40,379 nt of DNA from Pseudoduganella namucuonensis (GTDB lineage Bacteria; Pseudomonadota; Gammaproteobacteria; Burkholderiales; Burkholderiaceae_D): positions 1-40,379 of the forward strand of contig NZ_FPBO01000054.1 in assembly GCF_900116645.1 (NCBI RefSeq). Reading direction: 5' to 3'. Shown here in pieces: positions 24,372 through 35,100 of the stretch. A program made the translations under genes and the position numbers. Under the pieces are notes generated by a model, which worked only from the letters and a program-made list of their open reading frames with translations, was not told where the DNA came from and searched no databases. Numbering within the stretch: position 1 is the first letter of the stretch; each line of letters starts with the position of its first letter.

Positions 24372-25154
24372 TTACTTGCGCAGGTTGTTGCTCATCGCAA
24401 GCATCTCATCGGACGCCTGTATCACCTTGACGCTGCTCTCGTAGGCGCGCTGGGCGACCATCAGGTCCACCATTTCCTCGATCAGCTTGACGTTGGACGA
24501 TTCCAGGTGGCCCTGGGCGATGCCGCCCATGCCGTCCTCGCCCGGACGGCCGTATATGGCGTCGCCGGAGCGTTCCGACGGCCGGTACAGGTTGCCGCCC
24601 ATCGCCACCAGGCCGGTGGTGTCGGAGAAGCGCGTCAGTTCGATGCGCCCCACCTCGACCGCCTCGCCCTGCTCGCGGTTGCGCACCAGCACGCGGCCGT
24701 CGGCCTTCAGCGTGATCTCCTGGGCGTCCACGCCGACGTGGATGCCCGGTTTGAGCGCGTGGCCGTCGGCGGTGGCCAGCAGGCCGTCCTTGTCGACCAT
24801 CAGCGAGCCGCCGCGGCTGTACGCGGCCGCGCCATCGGTGGCCACCACTTCGAGGAAACCGTCGCCCTGGATCGCTACGTCCAGCGGCAAATCGGTCTTC
24901 TTGATCTCGCCCGGGGTGAACACCTTGCTCAGCGACAGCATGCCGACGCCGGTGCCCTGCCACAGGCTGGCGGGAGCCTGGCCGCCCTGCGCCTGCGCCG
25001 CGCCGCCGATGCCGCGGTAGACCATGTCCTCGAAGTTGACGCGGCCCTTCTTGTAGCCGGGCGTGTTGACGTTGGCCAGGTTGTTGGCGATGGTGTCCAC
25101 GCTGCGCTGCTGCGTGTGCATGCCGGTGGCGGCGATATAAAGCGCGTCGTTCAA
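24372..25154 (-). CDS. flgG: Flagellar distal rod protein FlgG
   Basis: 260 aa, the exact family length. ANNLANVNTPGY at 23-34; internal VAIQGDGFLEV; C-terminal end ESSNVKLIEEMVDLMVAQRA and YESSVKVIQASDEML. The start is TTG at 25154, overlapping the flgF stop (TTGA), with GGGAGA about 8 nt upstream; the next in-frame ATG would remove the conserved N-terminus. Confidence 0.97.
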   Translation of the reverse strand: MNDALYIAATGMHTQQRSVDTIANNLANVNTPGYKKGRVNFEDMVYRGIGGAAQAQGGQAPASLWQGTGVGMLSLSKVFTPGEIKKTDLPLDVAIQGDGFLEVVATDGAAAYSRGGSLMVDKDGLLATADGHALKPGIHVGVDAQEITLKADGRVLVRNREQGEAVEVGRIELTRFSDTTGLVAMGGNLYRPSERSGDAIYGRPGEDGMGGIAQGHLESSNVKLIEEMVDLMVAQRAYESSVKVIQASDEMLAMSNNLRK

Positions 25155-25864
25155 TTGAATTCTCCCAGCTTCCTGATGGTGTTGCCCAACACTTCGTCGT
25201 ACCCCTGGGCGATCCTGTGCAAGGCTTCGAAATGACGTACGGTTTCAGCCAGCCCCACCATCTCCCGGGCCGAGTCCACGTTCGAGTTTTCCTGGTGGCC
25301 GGCGCGCACCCGGGGTTCGAGGCCGTCGGCGGCGAAGCCGGCGGCGCCCTGCGCGTACATGCCGCCGCCCACCGGCTGCAACTGGCCGGCGTCGGCGAAG
25401 CGCACCACCTTCAGGCGCCCGGCGATCCGGTCGCCCTGGCGCACCTGGCCCTGCGCGTCGATGGTGAAGGCGCCGCCGGCCAGCGCGATCTCGCCGCCCA
25501 GCCCCATCACCGGGAGGTTGCCGGCGCCCACCAGGCGGCCGGCGTTGTCGACCCGCAGCGCGCCCTGGCGCGTATAGCGCGGGCCGTCGGGCGTCGCCAC
25601 CTCCAGGTAGCCGTCGCCCTCGATGGCGACGTCCTGCGGATTGCCGGTCTGGCGCAGCGTGCCCTGGCTGGCGTCGATGGACTTCAGTCCGGCGGCCGCC
25701 TCGGCCAGCCGCAAGCCCTGGTCCACCTGTTGCACGAAGGCCTGGGCGGTGAATATCTGCCGCTTGTAGCCGGGGGTCAGCACATTCGCCACGTTCTGGC
25801 TGATGCCTTCCATTTTCTGCAGGTCGCGCTGCATGCCCGCGGCGGCGATTTTCATCACGTCCAT
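25151..25864 (-). CDS. flgF: Flagellar proximal rod protein FlgF
   Basis: 237 aa. Rod motif ISQNVANVLTPGYKR (21-35), VAIEGDGYLEV in the middle and a C-terminal ENSNVDSAREMVGLAETVRH segment. FlgF rather than FlgG by position and lower match to FlgG. First gene of the operon; ATG 25864 is preceded by GAGGAA at 8 nt, which lies in one arm of a 9-bp inverted repeat (see 25873-25941). Confidence 0.93.
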   Translation of the reverse strand: MDVMKIAAAGMQRDLQKMEGISQNVANVLTPGYKRQIFTAQAFVQQVDQGLRLAEAAAGLKSIDASQGTLRQTGNPQDVAIEGDGYLEVATPDGPRYTRQGALRVDNAGRLVGAGNLPVMGLGGEIALAGGAFTIDAQGQVRQGDRIAGRLKVVRFADAGQLQPVGGGMYAQGAAGFAADGLEPRVRAGHQENSNVDSAREMVGLAETVRHFEALHRIAQGYDEVLGNTIRKLGEFN

Positions 25865-25872
25865 TTATGCAT

Positions 25873-25941
25873 TTCCTCGGTCAACTATTGAAAACGTTTT
25901 CATAACATCGCTGTGTTTAGCGGGGATCTTGCACCGAGGAA
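25873..25941 (-). promoter_or_regulatory. 9-bp inverted repeat that could mask the flgF Shine-Dalgarno
   Basis: TTCCTCGGT at 25873-25881 is the perfect reverse complement of ACCGAGGAA at 25933-25941. In a flgF mRNA starting upstream of 25941, the two arms would pair around a 51-nt loop and cover GAGGAA, the flgF ribosome-binding site. The repeat is seen directly; translational control is inferred, and the arms could instead be a protein-binding site. Confidence 0.5.
25889..25902. promoter_or_regulatory. 14-bp perfect palindrome, LacI-family-type operator
   Basis: TGAAAACGTTTTCA is a perfect palindrome centred on CG and fits the operator consensus of LacI/CcpA-type regulators (TGNAANCGNTNNCA). 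It sits 25-38 nt before the flgF start, inside the loop of the inverted repeat. No LacI-family gene is in the window. Confidence 0.55.
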
Positions 25942-26015
25942 CCTGGGGAATTGGTACAACAGCCATGTCGAGTTGCAAAATGATATCAGCTGTTGTGAAT
26001 GTGAAATCTATCGAA

Positions 26016-26029
26016 TTGTTACATAACAA
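26016..26029. promoter_or_regulatory. Inverted repeat TTGTTA-CA-TAACAA
   Basis: A perfect 6+2+6 inverted repeat within the AT-rich part of the control region, about 49 bp before the shared 26-nt element. It is a plausible site for a dimeric regulator of either divergent gene; no regulator can be named. Confidence 0.35.
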
Positions 26030-26077
26030 CAAAAATTACACAAAGTTAATATTTGTCCAGGGCAAAATAAATTTCCG

Positions 26078-26103
26078 GATTTCCTTAACTTTTCCCAAAA
26101 TCT
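26078..26103 (+). promoter_or_regulatory. Shared 26-nt upstream element, copy 2
   Basis: GATTTCCTTAACTTTTCC then C then AAAATCT, differing from the copy at 2119-2144 only at position 19 (C for A). It lies 63 nt before the ATG of the giant YD gene, same orientation as its gene. Downstream, GGAT and TTG recur at matching positions in both copies. An extra TTTCC lies just upstream here (26072-26076). Confidence 0.7.
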
Positions 26104-26121
26104 TTGGATACCTTGCAAAAG

Positions 26122-26139
26122 GCGCTGCGTATTCAGCGC
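26122..26139 (+). promoter_or_regulatory. Leader hairpin of YD gene 2
   Basis: GCGCTG-CGTATT-CAGCGC forms a perfect 6-bp stem with a 6-nt loop, 18 nt after the shared element and 27 nt before the ATG. It parallels the hairpin of YD gene 1: the 3' arm is identical and the 5' arm differs by C for T, changing a U-G pair to C-G, so pairing is kept while the loop differs. Confidence 0.5.
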
Positions 26140-26166
26140 TCGTCATTCAATTCTAGGAGTGTTTGC

Positions 26167-29100
26167 ATGGTTGCAGTGGTTAGTGGAAGCGGTTTGGGGT
26201 TGTTCACGGGCTCGGCATCGGTACTAGGCCAGCAAGGAATGTTCGGCAACGCCGTCACCGGCAGCGGCAAGGAGGCCGCCTACGTCAACGTCGCCACCGG
26301 CAACCTGGTAGTGCAGCACCAGGACGAGTTCCTGGCCTCGCACGGCATCGACCTGAACCTGACCAGGACCTACAACTCCCTGGGCAACGACGGCAACGGC
26401 CTGGGTTCGAACTGGCGGGTGGGCATGACCAGGCAGGTCACCGGCCTGACCGGCGCCGCCAACACGGCCGGCAGCACCGTGACCCTGGTCGATACCGACG
26501 GCAGCGGTTCCCTGTACACCTATGACGCGGCGCTGGGCATGTATCGCGGCACCGACGGCGGTGGCGCCTACCGCAACCTGAGCCTGGACGCCGCGAGCCA
26601 GCAGTGGACCTGGACCAGCGAGCGCCGGGACCAGGCCGGCATGCGCGAGCTCTACGACGGCGCCCAAGCGGGCCGGATCACCGATGCCTATGACCAGGAC
26701 GGCAATCGCGTACAGTACAAATACAACGCGTCCGGAACGCTGGACCAGGTGATCGACGCCAGCGGCGATATCCTGGCCTTCGACTACACAAATGGCAACC
26801 TGAGCCAGGTTCGCACGATCACCTCCGGCGGCACGCTCGCCATCCAGGTGCGCTACGCCTACGACGCGCTGAACCGGCTGGAAACCGTCACCACCGACCT
26901 GTCGCCGGAAATCCACGGCATCGCGGGCGAAACGCCCTACGTCACGACCTACACCTACCGCGACACCAGCAACCAGATCGCCAGCATCGCCCAAAGCGAT
27001 GGCACCAAGGTCTCCTTCACCTATCTGCTGGTGCGGGGCGCTTGGCGGGTGGCCACCATGATCGACGGCAACGCCAAGATCACGACATTCGACACCAGCA
27101 TCGACGGCAAGACCACCGTCACCGACCCCTACGCCAACAAGACGGTGTACAGCTACGACAGCAAAGGCCAGCTGTTGTCCGTCACCGCGCCCGCCACGGC
27201 CACCGCCAGCCAGGTGACCACGTTCACCTACGACGGCAATGGCAACGTGACGAAGATACTGGACGCCCGGGGCCAGGAAACCGCGTTCGATTACGACGCG
27301 AACGGCAACCGCGTGCTCGAGCGCGACGCCATGGGCAACACGGTCACGCGCAGCTACGACCTGGCGACCAACAAGCTGCTGACGGAAACGCGCTACCTGG
27401 CCGCCGATCCCGACGGCGCGGGCGCGCAGGCGGCGAGCCAGCCCTTGACCACCCATTTTGTCTACGACGCCAGCACCACCCACCTGCGCTTTACCGTCAG
27501 CCCGGCGGGCCGGGTGCAGGAATACCGCTACGACGGCGCCGGCCTGCTGCGCAACGCCCTCGAGTACGCGGGCGCCGCCTACAGCGCCGGCGCGCCCACG
27601 CTGGCCGCGCTGGCCGCCTGGGCGGAGACATCGCCGGTCAAGAACGCGCTGATCAACCGCAGCGACTATGACTACGACCGCGGCCTGGTGAAGAAAACCA
27701 CCAGCTACGCCATGCTGGAGAACCAGGCCGTCGGCGCCGCGGTGGAGACCAATCTGGTCTATGACCAGCACGGCCAGTTGCGACTATCCATCGACGGCAA
27801 GGGCAACGCCACCAGCTACGCGTACGACGGCCTGGGCCGCCTGCTGAGCACCGTCGACGCGCTGGGCAACAGCACCACGACCATTTACGAGGACCTGGCC
27901 ACCGGCGGCAAGATCAGCACGACCCAGGCCGGCGGCCTGGTGACGAGCACCGCGTTCGACCGCAACGGCCGCGCCATCCAGGTCACGCGGGCCGACAAGG
28001 CGGCGCCGGCCACGGTGCTGAGCGGCGCCCGCAACGTCTACGACAGCGCCGGCAGGCTGGTGCGCAGCGAATACCAGGACACGCTGAAGTCCTATCATGT
28101 CTACGACGCCGCCGGCCGCCAGTCCGGCGAGATCGACCTGAACGGCTACCTGACCGAGTATTTCTATAACCCGAACGACCAGGTCACGCGCACCACCCGC
28201 TACGCCACCCCGGTGACGGCGGCCGCCATCGCGACCCTGTTCGACGCCCAGGACAACGCCAAGCAGGTGCTTGTGAGCACGCTGCGCCCGGTGGCCGACA
28301 GCGCCGACGTCAGCACCTGGAACCTGTACGACAAGGCCGGCCGCCTGACCGACAACGTCGACGCCAGCGGCGCCCTGACCCACTACGACTACGACGGCGC
28401 CTCGCGCCTGGTGACGGTGACGCTGCGCGCCACCCTGGTGGCGACCGCCAGCTTGGCGGCGGTGTACGTGCCGGTCTCGTTCACCCAGACCGTCTCGGCG
28501 GCCGACCGGATCAGCCGCACGCTGTACGACGCCGACGGCAAGCTGGTGGGCAAACTCGACCCGGACGGCCTGTTGACGGAAAACTTCTACGACGGCGCCG
28601 GCATGCTGGTCAAGACCGTCACCTACGCCACGGCGGTGGCCGACGCCAGCCGCGCCGCCGCCACGGTCGACCTGATGCGCCCCGCCGCCACCGCCGCCGA
28701 CCTCAGCCAGCGCTTCCTGTACAACAGCCGGCACCAGCAGGTGGGCGTGATCGACGGCTACAACCAGCTCACCGAAACGCGCTACGACGCGGCCGGCAAC
28801 GTGGAACGGCGCATACGCTACGCCACGCCGGTCGCCACCCCGGCCGGCGCCACGATCGCCAAGCTGGGCGTGACCGCCAGCGCCGAGGACCGCGCCGTCA
28901 GCTACACCCACACCGCGCGCAACCAGCTGGAAACGGAAACCGACCAGGCCGGCATCGTCACGCGCTACGCGTATGACGCCGAGGGCAATGTCGTCGAGAC
29001 ATCCCGCCAGGTGGGCGGCGCCGCGCGCGCCGTGAAGCAGCGCTACGACCTGCAGGGCCGGCTGACCGAGGAGTTGAACGCGGAAGGCGCCGGCAAGCTG

Positions 29101-32100
29101 GCCGACGCGGTCACGCCGGCCGAGCTGGACGCCATCTGGCGGCAATACGCGATACGGCACACTTACAACAAGCAGGGCCTGCGCGCCAGCACCACCGCCG
29201 CGGGCGGCGCGCGCACGCTGTTCTACTACGACAACGTGGGCCGCCTGACCCACACCGTCAACGGCAACGGCGAGGTGGCGCAGCAGAAGTACGACGCGTT
29301 CGGCCGCGCCGTCAAATCCATCCGCTACGCCACGCCGATCGACGCCGCCAAGCTGGCCACGCTGAACGGCGGCCAGAACGAGGCCGCGTTCAACACCATC
29401 ATGGCGACGTTGTCCAAGCCCGCCGACCACGTCGAAGCCTATTACTACGACAACATCGGGCGGCTGCGCTACACGCTCGACGGCGCCGGCACCGTCACGG
29501 GGCGCACCTACAACCGCTACAACCAGGTCGACAGCACCATCGTCTACGGCGGCATCCTGGGCGCCGCCACGGTGGCCGCCGCGCGCGGCGGCGGCACCAC
29601 GTTCGCCACCACCGACCTGGCCACCGCCCTCGCCGGCACCACGGGCAACCAGCGCACGCTGAACTACTACGACGCCAAGGGGCGCCTCAGCTACACCGTC
29701 AACGCGATGGGCGAGGTGGAGGGCCGGACCTACGACGACCTGGGCCAGGTCGGCACGACCACCCAGTACGCCCCGCGCGTCAACGCCGCGCTCCTCAAGG
29801 GCCTGGCCACCGAGGCCGCCACGCTGGGCAAGGCCGATGCCGGCAACCGGGTACAAGCCTACAGCTACAATCCGCGCGGCCAGGTGATCGACTACCGCGA
29901 CGCGCTGGGCAACCACACGCTGACCAGCTACAACAACTTCGGCGAGGCCATCCGCCAGGTGCAACTGGGCACGGCGGGCGGCACCGCCGAGGTGGCGGGC
30001 GCCGACAGCGCGCGGCAAACCATTTACGGCGCCGACGGGCGCGTCCTGGCCACCATCGACAACGCGCGCGTGGTCACCGCGTTCAGCTACGACGCCGCCG
30101 GCAACGTCACCGAGCGTGTCACTTACGGCAAACCGGCGGCCGCCGGCGCCAGCGCGGCCGACATCCGCGCCGCGATCGCGGCGGGCACGCTGTCCGACAT
30201 CGCGCTCGACGTGCGCGAGCGTCAGCTCTACGACGTCAACGGCAGGGCAAGCGCCACGCTGGTTCTGAAACAAGGCGCCAAGGACGCGCAGGGAGCCGTT
30301 TCCAGCACCTGGTCCGTGGTGCGCCAGGTGTACGACCGCGACGGCAATCCGATCGAGCGCATAGGCCACGCCGGCACCATGAACGTGGCCGGCGCCTCCC
30401 CCACCGACGCGCAGGTGCTGGCGTGGCTGGACGCCCCCGCCAACCGCACGCCGCGGGACACCGTGCAGCGCATGGCGTACGACAAGGCCGGGCGCCTGAT
30501 GGCCACGGCCACCGCCCTGCGCTTCGTCAAGGGCTCCAGCGCCGCCGAGGACGCGATCGAATGGAGCGTCGAGCGCCTGCAGTATGACGCCTTCGGCAAT
30601 GTCTCCCACCGCACCGTGCATGAGGAGCCGCTGCGCAAACTGGCGCCCGTCGGCGACGAACTGCTGGCGGTGGCCGCCTCCGTCAGGGACGCGGTCACGC
30701 GCTACGCCTACGATGGCGCGAACCGCGTCATCGCCACCGCCACCGCGCTCGGCTTGAACGCGCTGGGCACGCAGCAGTGGGCCATCACGCGCAACGACTA
30801 CGACGCGGCCGGCAATCTGACCGTCAACACGCGCTACGCGAACGCGCTGGTCATCAATGAGCCGCCCGCCGACCTGAAGACCGGCGTGGTCGCCGACGCG
30901 GCGCGCGACCGCGTCACCCGCAATGGCTACGACGCCGTGAACCGTCTGCAACTGACGGTCGACGCCAGCGGCGCGGCCACCTCGCTGGTCTACGACAGCC
31001 GCGGCAACCTGGTCCAGACCATCGAGTATGTCACCAAGCCCGGATCGCTGGTGGTACCCGCCGTCAACGCGGCGGACCGCGGCAGCCGCACCCTGTACGA
31101 CCTGAACGACAGGCCGGTGTACACCATCGATCCGATGGGCGCCGTGACCGAACGCAGCTACGACAACTTCGGCAACGTCACCGCCGTTCTGCGCTATGAG
31201 ACGCCGTTCAAGCCGACCACCCTGGCCAAACTCACGGCCACCTCGACGGCGGCCACGGTGGCTAACCTGATTCCGGAGATCAACGGCGGGCGCGCGCGCG
31301 CCGTCTACCACGCGTACGGCCAGGATGGCAGGCTGCGCTACAGCGTCGACGACGACGGTTCCTTCAAGGAATTCAAATACGACACCCTGGGACGCGTCGT
31401 CGGCACGCTGGAATTCCTGGAGCCGCTGACCGGATGGGACCACAGCCTGCAGGCCATCGCGCCGCAGGCCGAGCGCCAGACGCAGCGTGGACAGGCTCTC
31501 TTCGCCAGCACCGAGTACGACAACATGGGCAACGTGGTGCTGACGCGCGACGCATCCGGGCGCACCGAATCGTTCCAATACAATGCCGCCGGCAGGATCA
31601 CCGAACATGTCAGCCACGGCACGCTCTCGACCGCCGGGGCCCCCGTGGCCGACATGCTGCGCGACGTCCGCCAGCGCCAGGTCTACGACGCCAGCGGCAG
31701 GCCGATCGCGACCCTCGTCCTGAAGCAGGGCAGCAAGGACGCGCAAGGCGCCATCAGTGGCGACTGGTCCGTGGTGCGGCAGGTGTACGACGCCGACGGC
31801 AACCTCGTGGAACGCATCGGCCACGCCACCGCCATGAAGGTGGCGGGCACCGCACCCACCGACGCGCAGGTGCTGGCATGGCTGGACGACCCCGCCAACC
31901 GCTCGGAGCGCGACTCGGTGCAGCGCATGGCCTACGACAAGGCCGGACGCCTGGCCGTCACGGCCACCGCCCTGCGTTTCGTCAAGGGCGCCACCTCCGC
32001 CGAGGATGCGACCGAGTGGAGCGTAGAGCGCCTGCAGTACAACTCGTTCGGCGACGTCGCCATCCGCACGCTCCACGCGGAGACGCTGCGCAAGCTGGCC

Positions 32101-35100
32101 CCGTCCGCCGGCGAGCTGCTGGCGCTGGCGTTGCCGGCCTCGTTCAAGGACACGGTCACGCGCTACGCCTATGACGGCAAGGGCCGGGTGTCGGCGACCG
32201 CCAGCTCGCTCGGCTTGAACGCGGACGGCAAGCAGCAATGGGCCGCCACACGCAGCGACTACGACGCGTTCGGCAACCTGACCAGCACCACCCGCCACGC
32301 CACCGCGTGGGTGGTGGACAATCCGCCGGCCGACCTGCGGACCGGCGTGGCGCTCGACGCGGCCCGCGACCGCACCACCCGGCACGCCTACGACACCGCG
32401 GGACGCAGGGTGCTCACCATCGACGCCACCGGCGCGGCCACCGCGCAGGTCTACGACAGCCGCGGCAACGTGGCCCAGACCATCGAGTACTACACCAAGC
32501 CCTCCGGCGTGGTGGCGCCCGCCGCGCACGCGCTTGACCGCGTCACCCGCACGGTATACGACATGAGCAACCAGCCGGTCTACACCATCGACGCCTTGGG
32601 CGCCGTGACGGAGCGCAGCTACGACATCTTCGGCAACGTCACCACCATCGTGCGCTACGACAAGCCGCTCGACGCGGTCGCCATGGCCTCGGTGAAGGTC
32701 ACCGCGACGGAGGGCGACGTCAACGCGCTGCTGCCATGGTATTTCCTCGAGCGCGACCGCATCACCCGCTACGCCTACGACCAGAGCCACAATCTGCGCT
32801 ACACCATCGACGCGGAAGGCTATTTCAAGGAGATCCAGTACGACGCGCTGGGACGCGCCGTCAACACGCTGGAATTCCCCGAGCGCCTGACGGGCGGCGA
32901 CTACAGCACGTATGCGATCAGCCTGCAAGGCCACGACCAGTGGCAGCGCAACCTGGCGCGCATTTCGAGCACCGAGTACGACAACATGGGCAACGTGCGG
33001 CTGGTGCGCGACGCCATGGGCGCCACGGAATCGTTCCAGTACGACGCGCTGGGCCGCAAGACCAGCTATACCAACAAGGCGCAACACACCTGGACCTACG
33101 AATACGACCAGGCCGGCCGCCTGGTGCAAGAGCTGACGCCGCGGGTGGCGGTGTACGACGGCGGCCTGGCGACGACCATGGGCAATTGGGGCGTGCCAAA
33201 GAACCTGGCCTTGAAGACCCGGTTGGAATACGACACGCTGAACAACCTGGTGAAACGTACCGAGGTCGGCTATGACGAGGCAGCCGCTGCCGAAGTCGAC
33301 GCCACCCGCCGCGCCACCGAGTACCTTTATGATGCGCTGGGCCGGCGGACCCACACCATCCAGGACTCCGTCAGCGTATACGACCCCTCGCGCGAAGTCC
33401 TGTCGACCGCCGGTTCGGTCGCCGCGCTGGAAACGCATTCCGGGATTCGCGTCACGACCGTCACCTATGACACGCTGGGCAACGCGATCGCCAACGTCGA
33501 CGTCGGCGGCGCCAAGAGCTACAAGGCGTACGACAAGCTGGGGCGGGTGCGCTACGAGGTCGACGCGAACCGCAACGTCACCGGCTACGAGCGCGACACG
33601 TTTGGCGCCGTCACCACCCTGACGCGCTACGCCACGGCCCTGGTGGCCGACCCGCTGACGACGGAACTCACCAATGCCGACCTGTTGAAAGTCAAGGTGA
33701 CGGTGAAGGCGGCCGAGGACCGAACCATCCGCACCGCTTACGACGCGCTGGGCCGGACTGTGAAGGTAAGCGAACCGCTGGCGGCACTGTACGACCAGTC
33801 CACCCTGGGCGCGACGTCCTACATCACCGCGGGCAAAGTCACCGACACCGTCTACAACGCCTTCGGCGAGGTGCGCATGGTGTCCGTCTACGGCGCGGAC
33901 GCGGCCGGCAAGCAATTGACCGCCGCCGCGGTGAGCCGGATGTACTACAACGTGAGCGGCAGGCTCGTGGCCGAGATCGCGGCGCTGTCCGAGACCGCGA
34001 CGTCGCGCAGCGGCTACCTGAACACCTACGAGTATGACCCGGCCGGCAACCTGAAGACCAGGATCGAATACAGCGATGCCCTGGAAACCTGGGACGACTA
34101 CACCTATGGACAGCCGGCCGACAACCCGGCCTTCGACCGCAAGACCGGCTACACCTACGACGCGCTGAACCGCCGCCTCACCGAATCGAAGTACGGCGTG
34201 ACGTACACCGACAACACCGACGCCGCCACCACGGTCGCCAACGCGACGCTGACCACGTCGGTCACCTATGACGCCGCCGGCAACCGGGTCTCCGTCACCG
34301 ACGCGCTGAAGGGAGCCACCTACACCTATTACGACGCGCTCGGCCGCGTGACGGCGGTGGCGAGCGCGCAAAGCGCGGCGGTCGCCGGCATCACGAACGC
34401 GGACGTGCCGCTGACCGAATACAAACGCGACCTTTACGGCAACGCGGTGCTGCGCATCGACTACGCGACCGGCGCGCAGAACGTGGGCGCACAAGGCTAC
34501 ACGGAGTTGAGCGCCGCGGCGCTCCGGAATTCCGCCAACCGGGTCACGGCCTCCAGCTTCGACCAGTACGGCCGGGCCATCGCGGTGATGGACGCCGAGC
34601 AGTACGCGCAGGGGCGCGCAACCACCCGCAGTTCGTATGACAGGCAGGGCCGGGTCGCCAAGCAATGGCGCGTCGTCACCGACAGCGATGGCGCCAAGCA
34701 GACCGCGTTCGAAATCAGGGAGTACGACGCGCTGGGCAGGACCGTGGCCACCGTCACGCCGGGCAACGTCAACCTGATCGCGGGGGGCGACACGCCCGCG
34801 ACCCGCAGAACCACCGGTTACAACGCCTTCGGCGAGGTGGTCGCCACCGCCGTCGTGACCGGCGGCGCTCAAACCGTCCTCAGCACCACCACCTACGACC
34901 AGGCCGGCAATGCCTGGCTGAGCAACGCGGGCGATGGCGTGTACCGGGTGACGCTGTTCGACGCGTTCGGCCGCGCCAGCGCGCAGCTGGTCAGCACGAG
35001 CGCCAACGCCGAGGCCCTGAAGGGCGTGCAAAAGGCCGCCGACGCGGTCGCCATGACGGACCTGATGCGCACCGAAACCCGCTACGACATGCTGGGGCGC

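Larger units (their letters stand above)
25865..26166. other. Divergent control region between the flagellar operon and the giant YD gene
   Basis: 302 bp, more AT-rich than the genes, especially 25975-26110. It holds, from left to right: the flgF Shine-Dalgarno inverted repeat, a 14-bp LacI-type palindrome, a TTGTTA/TAACAA inverted repeat, the shared 26-nt element, a leader hairpin and the Shine-Dalgarno AGGAG (26155-26159) of the YD gene. I find no convincing sigma54 or sigma28 consensus before flgF. Confidence 0.75.

Noticed and set aside
26078..26110. A sigma54 promoter before the giant gene (TTGGATACCTTGCA)
   Set aside because: The GG-to-GC distance is 7 nt instead of the required 10.
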